NCBI RefSeq assembly: GCF_040719265.1
Contig: NZ_JBFDAH010000008.1
Location: forward strand, 1 to 64,000
Length of the DNA: 64,000 nucleotides
Direction of reading: 5' to 3'
From: Aliikangiella maris
Lineage (GTDB): Bacteria; Pseudomonadota; Gammaproteobacteria; Enterobacterales; Kangiellaceae
The translations under genes were made by a program, and so were the position numbers. Under the pieces are notes generated by a model. That model saw only the letters and a list, made by a program, of their open reading frames with translations. It searched no databases and was not told the origin of the DNA. Of this stretch, positions 54,451-61,530 are shown in pieces (the first letter of the stretch is position 1; each line of letters opens with the position of its first letter).

Positions 54451-55638
54451 CTATAGCTTTTTGTTATTTAATAAATGCCGATTGATTAATCTGAAAGGAC
54501 GAAATAGGTAATATAAAAAGAATAACTTATTAGAGCGAAGTCTAAAAGATATAAAGTCTGCGGTAGTCGGCTTTAAGTAAAAAGATAGGTACTTTATTTT
54601 TTCTGTTAAATTTGAGGTGAGGATTAATTTCATTTTTAATTGATTTAATATAGAATTCAAATCAGTTTCTTTCGTCAAATTATTAAAGTAACTAAAATAT
54701 TGATTTATGACTAATTGAAGTTTTTTGTTATGGTTAAATATTGATGATATCTCTATCGGTAATGCTATTCTATAAATAATTGATACAAGCACCCAGCTAC
54801 AGATCAAAGCATTAAGCTCACCGTAAGCAGTGGCTTTACTAATTAATTTCTGTAAGCAAAATGATTGACTTTTTGTGTTTAGTTGAATTAAGAGAACGAT
54901 ATCGGTTAACCATTTTATTCGGTGGAAAATAGAATGACTGGCATGAGCACAGATATAGATTAATTCATCGTATTCATCATTAGTCTGGTTGAGTAGTTTA
55001 GGTGTAAGTTGTTGTGAAAGTAACGAAGAGTCATTGTTTAACCTAACATGTAATTCGACGACTTGATTGCCCTTGTATAGCACGATGTCTTTTATAAACT
55101 TCAAATATTTTTCTCTTTGATATTTGTCAAAATCATCATAAGGTAATGCTCTAAACCCTAAGGCTTTGACTGTTTTATAAGCCTTTAAAATGTCCTTTTC
55201 ATCGATCAATAAATCTAAATCTTTTGCATAACGCTTTGTGATGTTTCCAAAGAGTTTTTTAGCTAGTGGATAGCCTTTTAAGGTGACTGCTGATATTTTG
55301 TTTTTTTCTAATGCCGAGAGTATTTGGCTATTGATATGTGTCTGGTCGAGAATTTTATAGTTTATTTTTCGATTGATTTCTGCCAGCCTCTCTAAGAATG
55401 AGGATGGAAATAAGTGAGTAAAATATTGCTTGATATTAAGGTAGGTACAAGGCCAGGTGCGATGATAATTAATTTTTGCTAATAAATTGTCGAAGTCGTC
55501 GACATGTTGGATTAATTGATTGCACTGCTCTATTTGTGAGGCATTTAGTTTTGGCAAGTTAAGAAGTGCCAGTAAAGTAATCTCTGATAAATGAGGATAT
55601 TGATTTGTTTCTATATTATTTGCATTCATTTTTATCAT
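54451..55638 (-). CDS. NTP_transf_5-like nucleotidyltransferase
   Basis: This protein of about 395 residues matches the uncharacterised nucleotidyltransferase family NTP_transf_5 (PF14907), often found in RiPP and HprK-associated loci. The key segment is ISAVTLKGYPLAKKLFGNIT followed by RYAKDLDLLIDEKD, with the paired Asp residues that bind metal. The rest is helical. The start is uncertain: an in-frame TTG lies seven codons earlier and another ATG three codons later. It is transcribed toward the ATP-grasp gene, convergently, with 16 bases between stops. Confidence 0.72.
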   Translation of the reverse strand: MIKMNANNIETNQYPHLSEITLLALLNLPKLNASQIEQCNQLIQHVDDFDNLLAKINYHRTWPCTYLNIKQYFTHLFPSSFLERLAEINRKINYKILDQTHINSQILSALEKNKISAVTLKGYPLAKKLFGNITKRYAKDLDLLIDEKDILKAYKTVKALGFRALPYDDFDKYQREKYLKFIKDIVLYKGNQVVELHVRLNNDSSLLSQQLTPKLLNQTNDEYDELIYICAHASHSIFHRIKWLTDIVLLIQLNTKSQSFCLQKLISKATAYGELNALICSWVLVSIIYRIALPIEISSIFNHNKKLQLVINQYFSYFNNLTKETDLNSILNQLKMKLILTSNLTEKIKYLSFYLKPTTADFISFRLRSNKLFFLYYLFRPFRLINRHLLNNKKL

Positions 55639-55723
55639 AATGTAGATTGAAACCTTCAATTAGGCACTTCAACTTAGTTAATTATAGTTCAGTCACATTG
55701 CTTTTGGAAAAAATGAGAGAAGA

Positions 55724-56710
55724 TTATTGTGATTGATGAGAGCAGCATGCGACACTTTTATCAAACTTGTTTGGTTCGAGTGTTGACAGATTTTTCTCTT
55801 TATTTTTTTGTCTAAGCTTTCTAATAATAACTAGCAAAAATGATAATGTCAGTCCAATTATATAGGCTACTAAAACACCACTTTTGGGAAAATGAAAATA
55901 TTGTTCTTCTGGCGTTCTGGGTGAAATAAACGTTTTAAATTCAGGGTATAATATTGGATTGTTTAATTGTTCTTGTTGGATAATGTCAGCCAATAGTATA
56001 TCAATTAATTTAGTGATTTTGATATTTTTTTTAATGTCTTTTTGCTCAATTAGTCGAGATTTTCTAAGTATTAAATCTTGCTTTTTTTGTTGATAAAAAT
56101 AATCATTAGTAAATGTAATCCAATTAGATAACACCATACTACCTTGTTTGGCATCCGGCCATCTCAAGGTGACTTTCATTAAATTATTTTGATTGTTGTA
56201 TTGAACAAATAATGATTTTTTGAATTTTTTAACTACTAAGTAGTCTTTAGGTATATATTCATTTGCAATTTGCAAGTCTTCGTTTGGATTAAATATCCGA
56301 CGTAGTAAAGAGCGAAAACCATAGCTTTGTTTTTTTTGCCAAGTTTGATGCTCTGAATCCCATTGCTCAGCAAATAAAAGGGGTTTTAATTGAAATTTTT
56401 CGATGAATTGAAGTATAAATTGATCTGTTTGTATCATTGCAATTTTTTGTTGTTGGCTGAACGTGACCTGTTTTTGTGATGAAAGATATTGTCTGGCAAT
56501 TGATTTGCGTAGTGCTGGATCAAATTTTTTAAGCGATATGTTTTTTGAATCAATGAGTGGCGTGCCAGGTAATGTTAGCAATGCCGTTATCTGATAATTT
56601 TCACGAATATTGACTAATATTATAATTAAAATACAAAACATTGATGGTGCCAGAAAAATAGTTAGCTTCTCTTTTATAGTAAATGAAATTTTCTGTTTAT
56701 CTAGTTTCAT
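55724..56710 (-). CDS. Wzz-like polysaccharide chain-length protein
   Basis: This 328-residue inner-membrane protein has membrane helices near residues 18-38 and 280-300 and a periplasmic, coiled-coil-rich region between them, as in Wzz/chain-length determinant proteins. There is no kinase domain. It lies on the minus strand upstream of the nucleotidyltransferase gene, 65 bases before that gene's frame, and the two may be one transcript. A polysaccharide protein inside a RiPP-like locus suggests that the product or its export is tied to surface glycans; this is inferred from position. Confidence 0.65.
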   Translation of the reverse strand: MKLDKQKISFTIKEKLTIFLAPSMFCILIIILVNIRENYQITALLTLPGTPLIDSKNISLKKFDPALRKSIARQYLSSQKQVTFSQQQKIAMIQTDQFILQFIEKFQLKPLLFAEQWDSEHQTWQKKQSYGFRSLLRRIFNPNEDLQIANEYIPKDYLVVKKFKKSLFVQYNNQNNLMKVTLRWPDAKQGSMVLSNWITFTNDYFYQQKKQDLILRKSRLIEQKDIKKNIKITKLIDILLADIIQQEQLNNPILYPEFKTFISPRTPEEQYFHFPKSGVLVAYIIGLTLSFLLVIIRKLRQKNKEKNLSTLEPNKFDKSVACCSHQSQ

Positions 56711-56749
56711 TCAATTCTTAGATCTAATACGGATTTATCTCATTTTGTA

Positions 56750-56771
56750 AAAGATTTTTTATAAAATCTTT
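56750..56771. promoter_or_regulatory. inverted repeat before the Wzz-like gene
   Basis: The perfect 9-bp arms AAAGATTTT and AAAATCTTT are separated by four bases. They lie 40 bases upstream of the Wzz-like start, in the 167-base gap to the collar genes. It may be an operator, or the terminator of the collar genes read from the minus strand. Confidence 0.35.
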
Positions 56772-56877
56772 CTCTCAGAATTATGATACGATATCTTATT
56801 TGCTCATATTGATATTTTTCTCCTGTATAGGCATGGTAGAGCAAACAAGATATCAGAGTATTATTTAAAGTTTTCAA

Positions 56878-57414
56878 TTAGTTTCTTGGTGGAAAAATAC
56901 CATCGAGTGCAATACAAAAGTTTAAACTCAGTAAAGGTTGTCTATTTTCATGGGGTTGACTTTCACCGGTTGTTGAAAACATCGAATTAGACATGGTCGT
57001 ATTGGCTGATACGTTTTTCGACATAAAACTGATAATTTCCGTTTCGTTGGGATCAACGCCAAGCATATAAGATGGAGAAGGCTCGGGAGATGAGCCTAAT
57101 TGTACTGCACCATGGACAACATGATCATGCATCGGAATTTCGTTTTCGGTTAAGGGCACAGTCGCGACTCCAGCCTTCTCTGCGATGGGACGATATGTCA
57201 AACCTGGGCCATTTCCCCAATGCATCGGTGATCGACCCCGTAAATCTGGTAGCCTAAAATTAGTTCGACCATCACCGCCATATAGCGTACCAATAATTGC
57301 GAATAACGCACTAAACTCGCTAATTTGTAAATAGCCACCATTGCAGATTGCCCAGTTTCTTGGAGCATAATTACAACCCCATATTCTGATTTCGCCAATA
57401 AATGGTTCGGACAT
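56878..57414 (-). CDS. phage collar domain (MdpB-like) protein, copy 1
   Basis: This 178-residue protein belongs to the tail-collar family, which also includes microcystin-dependent MdpB. The conserved core is visible: WGCNYAPRNWAICNGGYLQI, then LYGGDGRTNFRLPDLRGRSP. A Cys-containing C-terminal strand (SLNFCIALDGIFPPRN) is shared with the other two. It is the third gene of a minus-strand tandem triplet, with 10 bases between stop and start. AGGAG precedes its start. Such triplets are widespread in non-phage chromosomes; their role is unknown. Confidence 0.87.
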   Translation of the reverse strand: MSEPFIGEIRIWGCNYAPRNWAICNGGYLQISEFSALFAIIGTLYGGDGRTNFRLPDLRGRSPMHWGNGPGLTYRPIAEKAGVATVPLTENEIPMHDHVVHGAVQLGSSPEPSPSYMLGVDPNETEIISFMSKNVSANTTMSNSMFSTTGESQPHENRQPLLSLNFCIALDGIFPPRN

Positions 57415-57424
57415 GGTTTTTCTC

Positions 57425-57958
57425 CTAGTTGCGTGGTGGGTAAAGACCGTTTATACAGATGATAAAGCTGATGGATTGGTAGGGCATCATATTATAATGT
57501 TGTTGACTACCTCCTGATGAAGAAACGGTTTCACTGCTCATTGTTTGAAAACGTGCTGGATCAGTTGGAACAGATGTATAGGGCTGATCGCCGTCAATTT
57601 GCGAAGCGGGTAAATCTTGCCCGGGATTGCTGGATTGTGCGGATGACTTACTGGCCTGAATGGAATGGTTATGACTTGGAATTTCACTAATACTCAGTTG
57701 AACCTGTTCAGTTCCAAATTTTGAACCAATTAACCTGGGAGTTAAGCCCGGACCAGTTCCATAGTGCAATGGTATTCTGCCACGCATATCAGGAAGTGCA
57801 AAAGTTGAACGTCCGTCACCACCATAAATAGTACCAATTAATGAAAAAAGTGCATTGTAGTTGGCGATTTCAAGCAACGTGCCATTGCAAAATGCCCATT
57901 GTCTTGGTGGAAAGTTACCACCGAACATGCGAATTTCACCTAAGAATGGATCACTCAT
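57425..57958 (-). CDS. phage collar domain (MdpB-like) protein, copy 2
   Basis: This 177-residue second copy of the collar protein has the core GNFPPRQWAFCNGTLLEI, IYGGDGRSTFALPDMRGRIP and the C-terminal SISFIICINGLYPPRN. It differs from its neighbours mainly in the Ser/Gln-rich loop after residue 100, where ligand- or partner-specific contact would be expected. It starts 17 bases after the third copy and is probably co-transcribed with it. No holin, baseplate or other tail gene is nearby. Confidence 0.87.
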   Translation of the reverse strand: MSDPFLGEIRMFGGNFPPRQWAFCNGTLLEIANYNALFSLIGTIYGGDGRSTFALPDMRGRIPLHYGTGPGLTPRLIGSKFGTEQVQLSISEIPSHNHSIQASKSSAQSSNPGQDLPASQIDGDQPYTSVPTDPARFQTMSSETVSSSGGSQQHYNMMPYQSISFIICINGLYPPRN

Positions 57959-57975
57959 TAGTTGACTCCTTCAGA

Positions 57976-58527
57976 CTAGTTACGCGACGGAAAAACGCCG
58001 GTTAAAGAAATACAAAAATTAACGACTAAAGATGGCTGCATATTGTAATGTGCTTCGCCACCACCGTTTTGAGTGACGCCTACCGGATTGAGTGCAACCA
58101 GATTGTCATCGCTTCCATAAAAGTCCGAGGGATTACCGGTACCTCTGTCGATTGCAGTAGCAAAAATAGCATTGGTAAAAGATCGAGAGTTACTATTTTC
58201 AGTTGTTCCTCTAATGATATGCGTGTGTGCGGCTAATTCCGCTGAACTGAGTGTGACATTTTCCTTACCGTAATGACTGCCAAGTTGATAGACAATTTCG
58301 CCTGGTATAACTGGATCAATATAATCACCAAAGTTAATGGGAGTGCGTCCACGTAAATCAGGTAATGCAAAAGTTGTTTGTCCATCCCCGCCGTAAGTTG
58401 TACCAAGTAAAGCGTACAGTGATTGATTTTGATTAATTGGTAATAATTGACCATCACATTTAGCCCATCCTCGAGGAGGCCAATTGAAGCCAAACATTCG
58501 AATCTCACTAATATAGGGTTCTGCCAT
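57976..58527 (-). CDS. phage collar domain (MdpB-like) protein, copy 3
   Basis: This 183-residue protein is the first gene of the triplet, with a good ribosome site (GAGAGG) before its ATG. The core is FGFNWPPRGWAKCDGQLLPI, TYGGDGQTTFALPDLRGRTP and NFCISLTGVFPSRN. It is divergent from a GNAT gene 120 bases away, a pairing seen with other collar triplets, so this block may be a small module in itself. Its relation to the surrounding RiPP genes is unclear. Confidence 0.87.
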   Translation of the reverse strand: MAEPYISEIRMFGFNWPPRGWAKCDGQLLPINQNQSLYALLGTTYGGDGQTTFALPDLRGRTPINFGDYIDPVIPGEIVYQLGSHYGKENVTLSSAELAAHTHIIRGTTENSNSRSFTNAIFATAIDRGTGNPSDFYGSDDNLVALNPVGVTQNGGGEAHYNMQPSLVVNFCISLTGVFPSRN

Positions 58528-58646
58528 GTTGCCTCTCCATTACAGTAGTTTGCTGTCTGATTAATAGGTCGATCGTTTCATCATATAAAAATTCGGTTAT
58601 ACTGCTTTGTGTTTATGCAATAGTAAGCAATAACGGGTATAAGAAA

Positions 58647-59147
58647 ATGACTGATTCTGAATATTGGAAAAATACACTCATCTTCAAAAAATATACGGAT
58701 GAAGATATTCCCTTTATGCTTTCATTATATGAGTCTACCCGCATGAGCGAACTCGCTGTTTTACCTTTATCAGAGGCTCAGAAAAATATTTTTATCGAGC
58801 AGCAGTTTTTTGCACAATTAAAGCATTATGTCAGTTTTTATAATAATGATTGCTTTTATATTCTCTACGAAAATGAACAAAAGATTGGTCGTCTTTTTGT
58901 AGATTACTCCTCTATCAATATTCGAGTTGTTGATATTTCTTTATTACCTGAAAAACAATGTCAGGGTTTAGGTAATTATCTATTTAATCAGGTTATATTT
59001 CCTGCCTGCGCAACGCGCGGTCGTGTTTCTCTACATGTTGACTCTACAAGTAGAGCCGTTAAATTTTATGAACGCCTGGGGTTTAAACAATCTGATAGCA
59101 AAAATATTAATAATGACTTTTATCAGCTAATGACCTGGCAACCATAG
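58647..59147 (+). CDS. GNAT family N-acetyltransferase beside the collar genes
   Basis: This 166-residue GCN5-type acetyltransferase has motif A LLPEKQCQGLGNYLFNQVIF and the following strand-helix RVSLHVDSTSRAVKFYERLGF. It is divergent from the collar triplet and could modify those proteins, though that is only suggested by position. It converges on the DUF6916-like gene with about 20 bases between stops. Confidence 0.83.
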   Translation: MTDSEYWKNTLIFKKYTDEDIPFMLSLYESTRMSELAVLPLSEAQKNIFIEQQFFAQLKHYVSFYNNDCFYILYENEQKIGRLFVDYSSINIRVVDISLLPEKQCQGLGNYLFNQVIFPACATRGRVSLHVDSTSRAVKFYERLGFKQSDSKNINNDFYQLMTWQP

Positions 59148-59167
59148 ATGAAAATTTAACGATAGTA

Positions 59168-59464
59168 TTAAACTACGGCTTGTTTTTTTCTGGTAATTAC
59201 CGTTTCGTATTCGTTCTCGCTGTTAGGTGTTAAAAATAATTGCTTTTCACCAAACTCTGGATGCACCAAAGTGTAGGTTCCCTGTGGAATATGAAAGTCT
59301 GAACTACCCTGATAAATGACGGAGAATGCATCCCACTCATCACCATTTATTTGAGAACGTATAACATCGGTTATCACTAATGTTGCCTGATGATTGGCGT
59401 TATCGATAACGTTAATGACCTGTCCAATTAACGACTTCAAATTATTATAATTATAAGAATCCAT
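59168..59464 (-). CDS. DUF6916-like small protein
   Basis: This 98-residue protein starts at the ATG at 59464 with GGAA seven bases upstream; the longer frame beginning 39 codons earlier is not needed. Its core (DEWDAFSVIYQGSSDFHIPQ followed by GTYTLVHPEFGEKQLFLTP) fits the small DUF6916 family, in which F-S-x-x-F-x-G and QGTYxLxHxxLG recur. That family often accompanies MdpB-like collar triplets. The family name is from memory and not checked by search. It probably belongs to the collar module. Confidence 0.55.
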   Translation of the reverse strand: MDSYNYNNLKSLIGQVINVIDNANHQATLVITDVIRSQINGDEWDAFSVIYQGSSDFHIPQGTYTLVHPEFGEKQLFLTPNSENEYETVITRKKQAVV

Positions 59465-59685
59465 GCGTTTTCCAATTAGCCTGATATTGGTTATCTTAAG
59501 CGTGTTTTTAATACAGCATAGACAATAAATCTCGCTAGACCAAAGTAATTTAATAAATGTGAGAGATTTTTTTAAAATCATTACAAATGGAGATTTCTGA
59601 TTTTTTGTATCATCTTCTTTTATCTAATGCTTGATTATTTCTGGCAACCTTCTAATGCAATCGTGGGTCTCTGTTGCACCGCAAG

Positions 59686-60288
59686 TTAGCTAACAATCAT
59701 GTTCTTAAGCCAATCATTAGCAATACAGTCAACAACTAAATGAGTGCGACATTCTGCAGAGCTATTCACCACACTATGCTCACGATCCGCATCGATGTAC
59801 CACAGTTCTCCTGGAATCATTGGTACACTTTTCCCTGCAACTATAAACTGTGTACCATGCGGAAAACTAATGGGAATATGCAGTCGTGCTTCGCCGCTAT
59901 TTAAACCGACACCAGGGTCGCGATGTGGCAATATTGAAGAGTAGCCATGTAAACGCATGAACCTTACTGATTTTATTGGGCACGTCATGCGTGACAATAG
60001 TCCTTTTATAGGTGGGTATTGATTAATAATAGGTAAATTAGTCCATTCATCTTTGCTATCACCACTCTCATGGGAAAAGCACTGTAAAATTGGGTGAGCA
60101 TTTTGAAATTCTTTTTTTGCACGTAATGCAATCACGTCCCAGGAACCTTGATAAGCTTGTTGATTCACATGAGCTTGCCAATGGTTGTGTATCTCAAGTT
60201 GCCGAACGAGTAGATTTAATTCAACTATCGATAGAAAGTTCCCGATTCGTTTATAGGTCGGGTAGGTAATCTTAATAAAACTATTCAT
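59686..60288 (-). CDS. aspartyl/asparaginyl beta-hydroxylase-like dioxygenase
   Basis: This 200-residue protein matches the Asp_Arg_Hydrox (PF05118) fold, a 2-oxoglutarate/Fe(II) enzyme. The His-x-Asp pair is in LHGYSSILPHRDPG, a central strand is ARLHIPISFPHGTQF, and the distal His and Arg are in YIDADREHSVVNSSAECRTH. This family beta-hydroxylates Asp or Asn, including on some RiPPs. It is divergent from the HprK-related kinase with 236 bases between them, which hold a palindrome and a tandem repeat. It is a plausible tailoring enzyme of this locus. Confidence 0.78.
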   Translation of the reverse strand: MNSFIKITYPTYKRIGNFLSIVELNLLVRQLEIHNHWQAHVNQQAYQGSWDVIALRAKKEFQNAHPILQCFSHESGDSKDEWTNLPIINQYPPIKGLLSRMTCPIKSVRFMRLHGYSSILPHRDPGVGLNSGEARLHIPISFPHGTQFIVAGKSVPMIPGELWYIDADREHSVVNSSAECRTHLVVDCIANDWLKNMIVS

Positions 60289-60312
60289 TAACTTATGGAG
60301 ATCAATTTTTTT

Positions 60313-60332
60313 GACTATAGTTAAATATAGTC
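60313..60332. promoter_or_regulatory. palindrome between hydroxylase and kinase genes
   Basis: The 7-bp arms GACTATA and TATAGTC are separated by GTTAAA in the divergent gap, 25 bases from the hydroxylase start. It is a possible operator for one or both genes. Confidence 0.35.
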
Positions 60333-60340
60333 TAGATAAT

Positions 60341-60369
60341 TAACAAATTAACAAATTAACAAATTAACA
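60341..60369. repeat. 8-bp tandem repeat, about 3.6 copies
   Basis: Three complete copies of TAACAAAT and a partial fourth lie in the same divergent gap, just after the palindrome. It is short and could arise by slippage. Confidence 0.7.
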
Positions 60370-60524
60370 CTATTCAAATTAATAGCGAATGGTCAGTGAA
60401 TTAGAATATTTGATAAATAAACTGATGCTAGATTGGCTTAAGCTTTTTAACTAAGCTGATATTTCCGAGATAAAAATCTGATAAAAAACAAATAAGTTAT
60501 AGATAAAAAGACAGGGTGTAGGCG

Positions 60525-61451
60525 ATGCCGGTGTATTCAATTTTCGGGCTAAATATAGAAAGTGATATTCAGTTACCTGCTATTACGAGCGAAGGAACTG
60601 ATATTCAAATTACAATTCGTCAGCAAGCTATTGACAATCAGCTATTTAATAATGAGCTTATTAAAAGTTCGCAACCTTCTAATAATAATCCTTATATTCC
60701 TGTTTCGTATCAGCAAAATAATGAGCTTTGGTTTTGTGTGGAAAATATTGCAAGTTTTTATGTCGGATATGGAAATTTAATTCTTTATCAGCCTGAGGAA
60801 GGCGCTGAACAGCAAGATATATTACTTTATTTATTAGGCACATGTCTTGGCATCATAATGCATCAACGTGGGAGTCTGGTATTACATGCAAATGCAATTC
60901 AGGTTGAAGATGGCTGTATTATTTTTATGGGAAAGTCGGGCCAAGGAAAGTCAACGTTAGCTGCTGGCTTTCTTCAGGCAGGGTGCTCAATTTTGACTGA
61001 TGATCTAACAGTTATTAATCATAATATGCAGGTTGAACCTGCGATACCGCAACTAAAGCTTTGGGATGATAGTATTAAACGACTTGGAATAAAGCAAGAA
61101 AATGGTAAAAGAATCAATTTGCATCAGACAAAATTTAATTTTTCATTAAGTACCGGTTTTTGTAAACAAGCGCTACCGATTCGCGCAATTTATGAACTCA
61201 ATGTTCATCAAGAGAATACTTTTAAATTTGAACGAATATTTGGTATGAAAAAGTTTATTCCCCTTCGATGTCATACTTACCGAAAGTTCTATTTAGCCGG
61301 ATTAGGATTAACTAAACAACATCTTAAACTTTGTGCAAATTTGGCTGCTCAGGTAAATATTACACGCTTGAGTCGGCCTGCAAAGCCATTTATGCTAAAT
61401 GAGATGATACAGGCTATTAAGCAAGACTTAGCTCAGCAGTTCGTCGCATAG
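60525..61451 (+). CDS. HprK-related serine kinase of RiPP loci
   Basis: This 308-residue protein resembles HPr kinase C-terminal domains and the lasso peptide kinases. The conserved His is in VLHANAI (residue 122), the P-loop GKSGQGKST is at 136-144, and the following SILTDDLTVI provides the metal Asp. Related kinases phosphorylate the C-terminal Ser of lasso peptides. It lies upstream of the cyclase gene with only the heptamer repeat between. Being next to the cyclase makes the product the likely substrate. Confidence 0.8.
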   Translation: MPVYSIFGLNIESDIQLPAITSEGTDIQITIRQQAIDNQLFNNELIKSSQPSNNNPYIPVSYQQNNELWFCVENIASFYVGYGNLILYQPEEGAEQQDILLYLLGTCLGIIMHQRGSLVLHANAIQVEDGCIIFMGKSGQGKSTLAAGFLQAGCSILTDDLTVINHNMQVEPAIPQLKLWDDSIKRLGIKQENGKRINLHQTKFNFSLSTGFCKQALPIRAIYELNVHQENTFKFERIFGMKKFIPLRCHTYRKFYLAGLGLTKQHLKLCANLAAQVNITRLSRPAKPFMLNEMIQAIKQDLAQQFVA

Positions 61452-61454
61452 TTC

Positions 61455-61500
61455 AATAATGAATAATGAATAATGAATAATGAATAATGAATAATGAATA
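61455..61500. repeat. 7-bp tandem repeat, 6.6 copies, before the cyclase gene
   Basis: Six exact copies of AATAATG plus AATA occupy the whole space from the kinase stop to about 30 bases before the cyclase start. Seven is not a multiple of three, so every frame meets TAA and the tract is non-coding on the plus strand. Copy-number change would alter spacing between the two genes and could tune expression of the cyclase. Confidence 0.93.
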
Positions 61501-61530
61501 GCAATTTAATTGAGTTATGGACTGTGTTTG

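Noticed and set aside
56878..58527. Prophage, because of phage tail collar domains
   Set aside because: No capsid, terminase, baseplate, integrase or lysis genes are near; collar triplets of this kind are common in ordinary chromosomes.
60389..60454. 21-codon frame before the kinase gene as a lasso precursor
   Set aside because: It has no ribosome site, no Gly-initiated core with Asp or Glu at position 7-9 and is very short.
61455..61500. CRISPR-like repeat
   Set aside because: Units are 7 bases with no spacers, and no cas gene is present.
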